DNA of 9,370 nt from GCA-2770975 sp050248915. GTDB taxonomy: Bacteria > Cyanobacteriota > Sericytochromatia > UBA7694. The position numbers were made by a program, and so were the translations under genes. The stretch is taken from NCBI GenBank assembly GCA_050248915.1, contig JBFWRL010000192.1, positions 1 through 9,370 on the forward strand, written 5' to 3'. Each line of letters starts with the position of its first letter. The stretch's first letter is position 1. The notes beneath the pieces were generated by a model. That model worked only from the letters and a program-made list of their open reading frames with translations, was not told the origin of the DNA and made no database searches. Positions 1 through 6,885 of this stretch are shown here, one piece after another.

Positions 1-18
1 AGAATCCGCTTCTCGGCT

Positions 19-24
19 TATAAT
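19..24 (+). promoter_or_regulatory. -10 box of the lon promoter
   Basis: A perfect TATAAT lies 44 bases before the lon start codon. The matching -35 box would fall at about the first base or just outside the window, so only half of the promoter can be seen. Transcription would start near position 31, leaving a leader of roughly 38 bases. No heat-shock operator that I recognise, such as a CIRCE inverted repeat, is visible in the part of the upstream region that is present. Confidence 0.55.
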
Positions 25-68
25 GGAAAAAAAGATGATGCATGAAAAAGAAGGTCTAGAATCCCCTT

Positions 69-2495
69 ATGCCAGTATATATTGCTGAAGATCTGATCCC
101 CGAAGCTTTAACCGAAGACCCTGTTCCGGGGGAAGAAACACCTGCAAAAGAGCTGATTGTGGTCTCGGAGGTCTTGCCCGAAACCCTGACCATTCTGCCC
201 TTTCACCCCCGTCCAGTTTTTCCCAATGTGCTGATGCCTTTTACCTTTTCGGGGGAGCGTTACCTCGAATTGCTCAAAGACAGTTGGGAAAATGGCAACC
301 GCATGTTTGGCCTGGTTTTGGTTAAAAAAGAAAACCCCGACGATTTTTTTGCTTCCGAACTCTATGACGTGGGTACGATTATCAAGATTTTTAAGGTCAA
401 TATGCCCAGTGAGGGAGTAATTCAAATTCTGGGCCAGGGTTTGCAGCGTTTTTCGCGGGTCAAGACTTTGCAAACCGAACCGCTTTTGCGTTGGGAAGTT
501 CAATACCATTATGATCCGCAGACCAAACCCAGCGATGAGCAAAAGGCCTATACCTTGGCGATTATGTCTGCGGTCAAAGAATTATTGCGGCTGAGCCCGA
601 TTCTGCAAGAGTCGGTCAAAATGCTGCTTTCACAAATGACTTACGACAATGCCGTGACCCTGATGGACGTGGTTTCTTCGATTTTGGGGGCAGATCCAGA
701 TAAGCTCCAGGATTTGCTCGAAACCTTTGACCTCAGCCGCCGCAGCGAAAAATTGTTGCTTCTGCTCAAAGAAGAGCTGGAAGTGATGATGATCCAGGAA
801 AAAATCCAGACCCAGATCAACGAAAAGGTCAACAAACAACAAAAAGACTTTTTTCTGCGTGAACAGCTCAAGATGATCAAAAAAGAGCTGGGCATGGAAA
901 AAGACGACAAAACCACTGAAATTGACAAATTCGAAGCCCGCCTGCCCAAGCTCAAACTGACAGAAGAAGCCGATAAAGTCATTCAAGAAGAACTCAATAA
1001 ATTGGGCATGATGGAGACCCATTCGGCAGAATACCAAGTCACCCGCAATTACCTCGACACCCTGACCAGCCTGCCCTGGGGAAACTACTCCAAAGACAAC
1101 CTCAATATCCCCAAAGCCCGGCGGGTGCTCAATGCCACCCATTATGGTCTGGACGATGTCAAAGTGACCATTCTGGAGCTGATCAGCACCATTCGCAAAC
1201 GCGGCAGTTTAACCGGTAGCATTCTCTGTCTGGTGGGCCCGCCCGGTGTTGGCAAGACCTCGATTGGCCGTTCCATTGCGGATGCCCTCAGCCGGGAGTT
1301 TTTCAGATTCTCCCTCGGCGGCATGCGTGACGAAGCGGAGATCAAAGGCCATCGCCGGACGTATATCGGCGCCATGCCCGGCAAATTGATTCAGGCGATC
1401 AAACGCACGGGCACAGCCAATCCGGTGATTATGTTGGATGAAATCGATAAACTTGGTGCGAGTTTTCGCGGCGACCCTGCTTCGGCCCTGCTTGAGGTGC
1501 TTGACCCCGAGCAAAACAAAGACTTTCTCGACCATTATCTCGATGTGCGCTTTGATCTCTCCAAAGTGCTGTTTATTACCACGGCCAATCAGCTCGATAC
1601 CATTCCTGGGCCCCTGCTGGATCGCATGGAGATCATCCGACTCTCGGGTTATATCCTCGAAGAGAAATTGCAGATTGCCAAAAAATACCTGATTCCCCGC
1701 CAGCGTGAGCAACACGGTCTGAGTGAGGCTGAGATCCAGATCTCCGATGGCTCTTTGCGCATGATCATCGACAAATACGCCCGCGAAGCCGGGGTGCGCA
1801 ATCTCGAAAACCAGCTCAAAAAAATCATGCGCGAAGTGACCCTGCGCATGGCTGAGAAAAAGGGTGAAACGTTTAAAGTCAGCACCCGCGACGTTGAAAA
1901 ATACCTGGGCAAGCCGCGTTTTAACCCCGAAGAAATTTACGACGAACAGGTGCCCGGTGTGACCATTGGCTTGGCTTGGACCGCGATGGGGGGCGCCATT
2001 TTGCATATCGAAGCGGCGGCGCTCAGTACCAAAGGCGGGGGATTTAAACAGACCGGCCAACTCGGTGATGTGATGAAAGAGTCCACCCAAATCGCTTATA
2101 CCTGTGTGCGGGCCCTGCTCGATCAGGAAAAGGCCCACAAAACCTTTTTTGAACAGCACATGATCCATTTACATGTGCCCGAAGGAGCCACCCCCAAAGA
2201 CGGTCCTTCGGCGGGTGTGACCATGGCGCTTGCGCTGTATTCTTTGGCCACGGGCAAAGCTGTGCCGCGCCGAATCGGTATGACCGGTGAACTGACCTTG
2301 ACGGGCAAGGTTTTGCCCATTGGCGGTGTGCGCGAAAAGACGATCGCTGCCAAACGGGCGGGGATCTTGGAGTTGATCTTTCCCGAGGCCAATCGCCGCG
2401 ATTTTGATGAATTGCCAGGGTATATCCGCAAGGGACTGAAACCCCATTTTGTCAAACGTTTTAGCCAGGTGCTTGAGTTGGCTTATGCCAACTGA
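69..2495 (+). CDS. lon: ATP-dependent Lon protease
   Basis: This is a cytoplasmic AAA+ serine protease that unfolds and degrades damaged and regulatory proteins. At 808 residues it is full length for bacterial LonA. The N-terminal substrate-binding domain begins around LPFHPRPVFPN (43-53) and is followed by a charged helical linker (about 230-330). The ATPase has Walker A GPPGVGKT (390-397), Walker B LDE with Asp457 and Glu458, and sensor TTAN (504-507). The C-terminal protease has KDGPSAG with catalytic Ser714. Lys757, 43 residues later in GGVREK, matches the Ser-Lys dyad spacing of Lon. The ATG at 69 has only AAGG 14 bases upstream, a poor ribosome site, but the next Met (residue 56) would cut into the conserved N domain. 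The first 40 residues are acidic and probably variable. The gene overlaps the following acetyltransferase by 11 bases. The identification is secure. Confidence 0.98.
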   Translation: MPVYIAEDLIPEALTEDPVPGEETPAKELIVVSEVLPETLTILPFHPRPVFPNVLMPFTFSGERYLELLKDSWENGNRMFGLVLVKKENPDDFFASELYDVGTIIKIFKVNMPSEGVIQILGQGLQRFSRVKTLQTEPLLRWEVQYHYDPQTKPSDEQKAYTLAIMSAVKELLRLSPILQESVKMLLSQMTYDNAVTLMDVVSSILGADPDKLQDLLETFDLSRRSEKLLLLLKEELEVMMIQEKIQTQINEKVNKQQKDFFLREQLKMIKKELGMEKDDKTTEIDKFEARLPKLKLTEEADKVIQEELNKLGMMETHSAEYQVTRNYLDTLTSLPWGNYSKDNLNIPKARRVLNATHYGLDDVKVTILELISTIRKRGSLTGSILCLVGPPGVGKTSIGRSIADALSREFFRFSLGGMRDEAEIKGHRRTYIGAMPGKLIQAIKRTGTANPVIMLDEIDKLGASFRGDPASALLEVLDPEQNKDFLDHYLDVRFDLSKVLFITTANQLDTIPGPLLDRMEIIRLSGYILEEKLQIAKKYLIPRQREQHGLSEAEIQISDGSLRMIIDKYAREAGVRNLENQLKKIMREVTLRMAEKKGETFKVSTRDVEKYLGKPRFNPEEIYDEQVPGVTIGLAWTAMGGAILHIEAAALSTKGGGFKQTGQLGDVMKESTQIAYTCVRALLDQEKAHKTFFEQHMIHLHVPEGATPKDGPSAGVTMALALYSLATGKAVPRRIGMTGELTLTGKVLPIGGVREKTIAAKRAGILELIFPEANRRDFDELPGYIRKGLKPHFVKRFSQVLELAYAN

Positions 2496-3018
2496 ACTCC
2501 GCCTGCGTTTGGCCGAGGTTGTCGATCTGTCGTTTATTCAGCAGGTCTTTCGCGAGGTGCTGCCGCTCTATCGTGAACTGATGCCCGGCACCTTTGAGGG
2601 CAATATCGAGACCCTTGATCAGCTGATCGAGAGCGAACAGCCCTTTTCGCTCACGGGCCTGAGCGCCGAGCTGATTGAGGTGGCAGGCCTACCGCAGGGC
2701 TTTCTGGCCTGGGCGGTTTTGGAGGCGGGGCCGGTCTATCTGGCTTCGTTGCATTTTTTGGCTTCGGCCCGGCGTCAAGGGCTGGGGGGGCGGGCTATGG
2801 CGCTCTGGGAGCAAAGTCTGAAGATGCGCGGCTTTGGCTGTATCTACCTGCTGGCACATCGCGAAGCCACTTGGGCCGTGAACTTTTACCTCAAACAGGG
2901 TTATGCTGTGCTGGCAGAGGAACCCTCGGCTATTTTGGCTTTGACCGGCGAGCAGATTGAACATCTGCTCACTCCTGGTTTGCTTTTGATTGGCAAAACC
3001 TTTGAGCTGAGCCCATGA
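2485..3018 (+). CDS. GNAT-family N-acetyltransferase
   Basis: The product is a 177-residue protein of the Gcn5-related acetyltransferase fold, which transfers an acetyl group from acetyl-CoA to an amine. The substrate cannot be told. Motif A, which binds the CoA pyrophosphate, is seen as RRQGLG (96-101, the R-x-x-G-x-G form). It follows a beta-strand around VYLASLHFLA (84-93). The later AVNFYLKQGY (131-140) matches the common FY-x-x-x-G motif B region. I chose the ATG at 2485, inside the last codons of lon. A TTG at 2449 would add 12 residues encoded entirely inside lon and has less support. Only a weak GAG ribosome site lies upstream, so translation may depend on coupling to lon. A run of seven G (2784-2790) encodes part of motif A. 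Confidence 0.85.
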   Translation: MPTELRLRLAEVVDLSFIQQVFREVLPLYRELMPGTFEGNIETLDQLIESEQPFSLTGLSAELIEVAGLPQGFLAWAVLEAGPVYLASLHFLASARRQGLGGRAMALWEQSLKMRGFGCIYLLAHREATWAVNFYLKQGYAVLAEEPSAILALTGEQIEHLLTPGLLLIGKTFELSP

Positions 3019-3188
3019 GGCGCCGCATTCCCTGGTTGACTTTGCTCCTGCTATTGATGGTGTTAATTGCGATCTTTGAAGCCGATCTAGAGGCAGGTCT
3101 TTGGCTACAGGCCGGGTTCAAATTGGCTGGGCTGGTTCTGGTCTGTGCGGGGATCTGGGGCTTTAATATCTGGCGCAGGCAGCGCTGA
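3015..3188 (+). CDS. Small two-helix membrane protein
   Basis: A 57-codon reading frame starts at an ATG that overlaps the acetyltransferase stop as ATGA, the classic arrangement for translational coupling. The peptide opens with a basic MRRR. A hydrophobic segment follows (about 6-21, IPWLTLLLLLMVLIAI), then a short acidic loop (FEADLEAG). A second hydrophobic segment (about 34-52) leads to a basic C-terminal RRQR. This predicts two membrane spans with both charged ends in the cytoplasm by the positive-inside rule. I do not recognise the family. Small proteins of this shape are sometimes membrane anchors or regulators of neighbouring genes, but nothing here shows that. The last 84 bases overlap, tail to tail, the end of the minus-strand barrel gene. 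The coupled start and clear transmembrane pattern argue that it is real. Confidence 0.55.
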   Translation: MRRRIPWLTLLLLLMVLIAIFEADLEAGLWLQAGFKLAGLVLVCAGIWGFNIWRRQR

Positions 3189-4328
3189 GGAGGGCTCTGT
3201 GACGGGCAGGCTGAAGTTGATATTCGCGGAAAAGGGCAAATTTAGGCTGTACATATCATCCCACCGATAAATCTGAGGTTGTGAGTCAAAAGGCGAAACC
3301 ATCAATCCCAATCCCAGACCGATATCCAAGCTCACACCTGGCAGCATTTTCCATTCAACCCCCACTTTGCTGCTCAAAAAAATCTCAGCTGAAAAATCTG
3401 ATTTAGTTTGGTATCGCTCAGCCCAGGCACCCGTATAACCCAAGATTTCAACAAAGGGATTCAGGCTGTGTGTTGAGGGATTCAGATACCAGCGCCCAAT
3501 TAGGCCGGCCCCTGTAAGTAGTTGGGGGGTGCTTTTGAGAAAAAGCCCCAGAGCCCATTGTGACTCTCTGTACCACAGAGTCCAATCTTGAAGTACGGGT
3601 GGGGAGCTTTGGAGAAAACCCAATTTATAATGGTTAAAATGTGTGCCTGCACTCAATTGAATCCGCTTTTGCGGCAAGGTATATTCTGCCACTGTTTGTG
3701 TATATTCGGGAGAAAGGGGTTGAAGTAAGTGTAGACCCATACCTACTTGAATATGAGGCGTAATAAACAGCTGATTTTTTTCGTATTTCCCTGAAAAATA
3801 GTCGGAAACGCCAAAAAGAAAACCTGCAGATATGTGCGTGCTGCTGCCCAAGAGGCGAGATTCAAAGCCAATGAGGGAGGAAAGATTAAAAAAACGATTG
3901 TTGAATATTGGAGATGGGGTGACCGCGCATTCCAGGTACAAACGGTGAAATGGCAGGTTCAATAGTTCGGGAATGAGGGCTGCAGGCAGATAATAACGGG
4001 ATTGAAGTAAAAGGCCCGGTTGAAATGAAAATGAGCCTGAATTGGGTATTATTGTACCTATTCCCCATTGCCAATCGGGGTGGGTCATTGCCACCAGACT
4101 GATTTGGCTCACGCCCGACCCCAAATGAAATTCAACCCCCAGATTCAAAGGGGCCCAAGGCTCTGTGCGTAAAATTTGTAGTTCTTCTGGAATCGCTTCT
4201 AATTCAGCTAGGGCAGGTGTTGTTTGACTGGTGAGTAATACTGAGGCCGTTAAACAGGTTCTTAACCCCTGTTTTAATCCACTAATGAATTGAGTTTTGC
4301 ATTTTTTATCATCCTCTATCTCTTGCAT
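3105..4328 (-). CDS. Secreted beta-rich protein, probable outer-membrane beta-barrel
   Basis: I do not recognise the family of this 407-residue protein. The N-terminus has a basic stretch, a hydrophobic segment and a PALA-E site, so a signal peptidase I cut after Ala41 is likely. The n-region is unusually long, and the true start could lie further in. The mature part has many short alternating hydrophobic strands rich in Gly, Ser and aromatic residues, such as GVEFHLGSGVSQISLVAM, WALGLFLKST and VSLDIGLGLGLMV, with no long transmembrane helix. This is the look of an outer-membrane barrel. The last likely strand (SANINFSLP) is followed by a proline-rich tail of about 31 residues that lies opposite the convergent small gene. 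The gene starts 13 bases after the EF-hand lipoprotein stop with no visible Shine-Dalgarno, so co-translation is likely. Its DNA looks more AT-rich than its neighbours. Confidence 0.75.
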   Translation of the reverse strand: MQEIEDDKKCKTQFISGLKQGLRTCLTASVLLTSQTTPALAELEAIPEELQILRTEPWAPLNLGVEFHLGSGVSQISLVAMTHPDWQWGIGTIIPNSGSFSFQPGLLLQSRYYLPAALIPELLNLPFHRLYLECAVTPSPIFNNRFFNLSSLIGFESRLLGSSTHISAGFLFGVSDYFSGKYEKNQLFITPHIQVGMGLHLLQPLSPEYTQTVAEYTLPQKRIQLSAGTHFNHYKLGFLQSSPPVLQDWTLWYRESQWALGLFLKSTPQLLTGAGLIGRWYLNPSTHSLNPFVEILGYTGAWAERYQTKSDFSAEIFLSSKVGVEWKMLPGVSLDIGLGLGLMVSPFDSQPQIYRWDDMYSLNLPFSANINFSLPVTEPSSALPAPDIKAPDPRTDQNQPSQFEPGL

Positions 4329-4341
4329 GTCTGTGTGCCAA

Positions 4342-4704
4342 TCAGGGTTTCCGGCAAATCTGGGCCAGATTATGATCTGTCAGATATAGCCGCAATTCTG
4401 CGCCATTGAGTTGACCGTCTTTGTTTTGATCGGCACTTTGAAACTTCATTTCCAAATAGGCATCGCTGCCCACACCCAAATCGGCTGGGGTCAGGCTGGC
4501 TTTGTTTTCGGGATTGGCAATCGCCAGGTCTTTTTCCAGTTCGCGGGTAAAAGGCGTGCAGTCTTGGCGAAATCCACCGCCGCCGGGCATCGGCGTACCA
4601 CTGGCCTGGGGCAGGGGTGCTGTGCTTTGGCTGGTTGAAAGCCCCTGCTGACAAGCACTTAAGAGCAATAATAGCGAAGATATCACAAGTGAAGGGTTCA
4701 ACAT
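4342..4704 (-). CDS. EF-hand lipoprotein
   Basis: The 120-residue product is a predicted lipoprotein. A hydrophobic signal (LVISSLLLLL) leads into the lipobox LSAC, with Cys18 as the lipidation site. The mature part starts with a flexible Ser/Thr/Pro/Gly stretch (19-45), typical of a surface linker. A textbook EF-hand calcium loop, DQNKDGQLNGAE, spans residues 92-103 with Asp, Asn, Asp and Glu at the ligand positions. Flanking helices (about 82-91 and 103-110) complete the hand. A preceding region (70-80) may be a degenerate partner hand. Cys49 and Cys117 could form a disulfide. The start is preceded by AGAAAGG, 10 bases between AGG and ATG. It heads a two-gene unit with the barrel-like protein and has its own promoter. 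Residue 19 is Gln, which does not suggest inner-membrane retention by the Asp+2 rule, although that rule is not general. Confidence 0.85.
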   Translation of the reverse strand: MLNPSLVISSLLLLLSACQQGLSTSQSTAPLPQASGTPMPGGGGFRQDCTPFTRELEKDLAIANPENKASLTPADLGVGSDAYLEMKFQSADQNKDGQLNGAELRLYLTDHNLAQICRKP

Positions 4705-4734
4705 CGGGGACAGACCTTTCTGGATAGGGGGGGT

Positions 4735-4764
4735 ATTTTAAATCCAGAATAACATAATTTACAA
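4735..4764 (-). promoter_or_regulatory. Probable promoter of the lipoprotein-barrel unit
   Basis: On the minus strand TTGTAA (4764-4759) and TAAAAT (4740-4735) are separated by 18 bases, a reasonable sigma-70 type match. Transcription would begin near 4728. That point lies inside a run of seven C (minus strand, 4733-4727), about 25 bases before the lipoprotein start codon. Confidence 0.4.
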
Positions 4765-4791
4765 AAAATTAAAACTCAGCTTAAATTAAGC
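4763..4791 (-). terminator. Possible intrinsic terminator after fapA
   Basis: On the minus strand the palindrome GCTTAATTTAAGC (4791-4779) is followed by TGAG and then a T-rich run TTTTAATTTTTT (4774-4763). The stem is short and AT-rich, about 4-6 pairs. CTCA and TGAG on either side could extend it around a bulge. The position fits the end of the rpsU-fapA transcript. The T-run overlaps the -35 box of the next promoter. Confidence 0.3.
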
Positions 4792-4855
4792 GCTTATGAG
4801 CCAAGATTTTTCAGGCTTCTCAGCGCCCCAGATAGCTCAGGCAAACACCCGTGCA

Positions 4856-6643
4856 TCAGTGCAAGGGCCGAATCGATATGCTCTCGCCTTCCAGGCTAAG
4901 CTCTACCCGCGCCTGTTTTTCGAGAAAATGGTACGGCGCAGCCTTGCCAAAGCGCACTTCTACCCCTGGATAGATCAATTCAGCGCAGATCCGACTTTGG
5001 GGTTGCAATTGAATGCGCAGGCGGCTGCCGTTGGGGCTGCCCAATTCGCGCACAATCACATGACCGCCGGCTTCGATCAGGCCTTCGCGGCAATAGCCCG
5101 GCGAACCTGTGATCAAGACGTGTTTGCGGGCGTGTAATTGCGAGTTATAACAGCCTTCGCCGAGGATATAGATATTGCCCTGAGCGTATATTTCCGAGGC
5201 CTGTACATAATTGAGATAGACATGGCTGGAGAGATTTTCCAGGGCTTCAAGATCGAGCAAAAAATCACCGAGTTTATCGACCCAATCGTGGTAAAGTGCG
5301 GCACTAAAGTCTTTTTGCTCAAGATTCATCAGGTGTGACAAAACAACTTTGAGCACCATGACCTTGCGGGGATGGAGTTTTTTGAGCGTTTTGAGCTGTT
5401 CCCAGAGTTGCTCGGCATCGTTTAAAAGCCCAGGAAACTGGGTTTTGAGCAATTGTAGAAAGACAGCTTTGTCTGAGCGATGGGCCAGTTGGGGAACGGT
5501 TTTTTTGAGATCGGCAAACATGTGTTGCAACTTGAGCATCTGCACCAAGAGGTTTTTGACAGGCACAATCAGGCGCATACTGGCGCTGGCATCCCCTCCC
5601 GAGGCGATTTTGGCCTTGACCGTATTGCCATGCACCACGATATTTTCATCGGCTTCCAGCTGGGCATGGCTCACTTGGCCTGCGATTTCGATATGTTGGA
5701 GGGCCCAAACCTGGGCCTGATCGGTGACATCAGCTGCAATTTGGACACTGCCTTGTACGTCTACGATATTGCCGCGGTTCCCCTGGAGCGGATCCGAGTA
5801 AAAATAACAGCCGCGCACACGGGCATCCCGTCCATTAAAAGAGGGGATGCCTTCCAGATTGGCAACAATTTCGCTTCCGTCTTTTTGCAGGCGCACAGAA
5901 CCGTCTGCGGCCAATAAGGGCCGTTGGAGTTCGGGAGCTGAGAGGGTTTCTCCTTTGAGATTGCGGCCCTCACTTTCGACTCGGCCGGGGAATCTTTGCA
6001 CCAAGACCTCACCGGCCTTGCAAGTGGCGAGCACAGGATAAACCAGTTCTAAGGGGGGCAGATCTAAACTTTCTGGGCTTTCTGGCAAACTGGGAAAAGC
6101 ATAACGTTCTTCAAAGCGATCGGTAAAATAGACCGGAGGTGTGCCTCTGGCGATACAGACCCGTGTTTCTGGTGGGGTTTCCAAGGCCTGATCGAGGGCT
6201 TCTTCTAAAATGCCAAAAACCACCCCCTGTTTTTGGATTGTGCCCAAAATCTCTGTGCGAATTTCTTCGAAATCCTTGAGCAAAGCGGGTTTTGCGATGG
6301 TCTTGATCAGCAAATCTCGGGTGGGGGGAGTGTCCTGCAAATGGTAAAACAGCCCCGGCTCAATCACTGTGAGCTGGAGCCAAGCGCTCATCCAATCGGG
6401 ATCGACCTGAATGGTGGCACGATAACGGGGCAGGGTAAAAAGGGGAAGGGTCACACGAATAGAAGTGCGGGAGAACACTTCCACAGGTTCCGCAATGGGA
6501 ACTTCGTTAACAAACACCAGAACTGAGTCATCTGCCTGTAAACGGGCAGGTGAGCCTCCGGGTTGAGGGTCCCGGATCTGGATATGGCCATCTTCAACGC
6601 TGGCCACACCATTGAGTTCGGGGGATTCCTGAGGGTCTGACAT
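4856..6643 (-). CDS. FapA/DUF342 family polymer-like protein
   Basis: This 595-residue cytoplasmic protein resembles the DUF342 (FapA, flagellar assembly protein A) family. The N-terminal third (about 90-185) is mixed alpha/beta. The characteristic Gly-rich block follows at about 205-280 (GEVLVQRFPGRVESEGRNLKG, then ADGSVRLQKDGSEIVANLEG). A repetitive beta-strand region comes next (about 290-350, e.g. VDVQGSVQIAADV, HIEIAGQVSHAQLEADENIVVHGNTV), of the type expected for a right-handed beta-helix. A long alpha-helical insert (360-475) separates it from a second beta-helix part (about 475-565). No transmembrane segment is seen. Known members affect flagellum or cell-surface processes, but their biochemistry is poorly defined and no flagellar gene is in this window. 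It starts 41 bases after rpsU with no visible Shine-Dalgarno, so it is probably read from the rpsU promoter. Confidence 0.8.
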   Translation of the reverse strand: MSDPQESPELNGVASVEDGHIQIRDPQPGGSPARLQADDSVLVFVNEVPIAEPVEVFSRTSIRVTLPLFTLPRYRATIQVDPDWMSAWLQLTVIEPGLFYHLQDTPPTRDLLIKTIAKPALLKDFEEIRTEILGTIQKQGVVFGILEEALDQALETPPETRVCIARGTPPVYFTDRFEERYAFPSLPESPESLDLPPLELVYPVLATCKAGEVLVQRFPGRVESEGRNLKGETLSAPELQRPLLAADGSVRLQKDGSEIVANLEGIPSFNGRDARVRGCYFYSDPLQGNRGNIVDVQGSVQIAADVTDQAQVWALQHIEIAGQVSHAQLEADENIVVHGNTVKAKIASGGDASASMRLIVPVKNLLVQMLKLQHMFADLKKTVPQLAHRSDKAVFLQLLKTQFPGLLNDAEQLWEQLKTLKKLHPRKVMVLKVVLSHLMNLEQKDFSAALYHDWVDKLGDFLLDLEALENLSSHVYLNYVQASEIYAQGNIYILGEGCYNSQLHARKHVLITGSPGYCREGLIEAGGHVIVRELGSPNGSRLRIQLQPQSRICAELIYPGVEVRFGKAAPYHFLEKQARVELSLEGESISIRPLH

Positions 6644-6684
6644 AGTTCAGCCGGTGTGTTTAGAGGTTCTCCCGCAGTGCCAAA

Positions 6685-6885
6685 TTAATACTTTTTCAGC
6701 TGTTTTTTCAGCTTCTTTTTGGCACGACGCAAAATTTCTTTGCGTTTTCTTTGTTTCTTAGCACTCGGGGGCTCGTAGAAGCGTTTTTCTTTAATTTTGC
6801 GAAAAACGCCGGCACGATTGAGTTTCTTTTTGAGGGTTTTAATCGCTGCGTCGACTTTACCGTCTTCAACTTCAACTTCCATCAT
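6685..6885 (-). CDS. rpsU: Small ribosomal subunit protein bS21
   Basis: bS21 binds the 30S platform near the 3' end of 16S rRNA, close to the anti-Shine-Dalgarno, and helps initiation. The 66-residue product matches the family in length and pattern. It begins MMEVEVEDGKVDAAIKTLKK, continues with AGVFRKIKEKRFYEPPS, and ends in a strongly basic Lys/Arg tail. A longer frame from a GTG at 6897 would place the start inside the Shine-Dalgarno itself. I therefore chose the ATG at 6885 (the adjacent ATG at 6882 is also possible), 8 bases after GGAGGTGA. This is the longest ribosome site in the window. The gene has its own promoter, a long leader that looks structured, and fapA 41 bases downstream. 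It is not followed by dnaG or rpoD as in Escherichia coli. Confidence 0.95.
   Translation of the reverse strand: MMEVEVEDGKVDAAIKTLKKKLNRAGVFRKIKEKRFYEPPSAKKQRKRKEILRRAKKKLKKQLKKY

Noticed and set aside
1209..2168. A 319-codon open frame on the minus strand inside lon
   Set aside because: It is fully antisense to the AAA+ and protease domains of a clearly identified gene. Its translation has no recognisable domain and a His/Phe-rich composition typical of the reverse of a biased coding strand.
2449..2484. TTG at 2449 as the acetyltransferase start
   Set aside because: It would add 12 residues encoded wholly within lon. The ATG at 2485 directly precedes the typical GNAT start (a LRLRLAEVVD strand and loop).
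4796..5137. A plus-strand 113-codon frame starting in the gap after fapA
   Set aside because: Most of it is antisense to the conserved C-terminal beta-helix of the FapA-like gene. It lacks a convincing ribosome site and shows no domain.
6690..6720. Repeated TTTTTCAGCT units near the rpsU end
   Set aside because: They encode the KKLKKQLKKY basic tail of bS21, so lysine and leucine codons explain the repeat.
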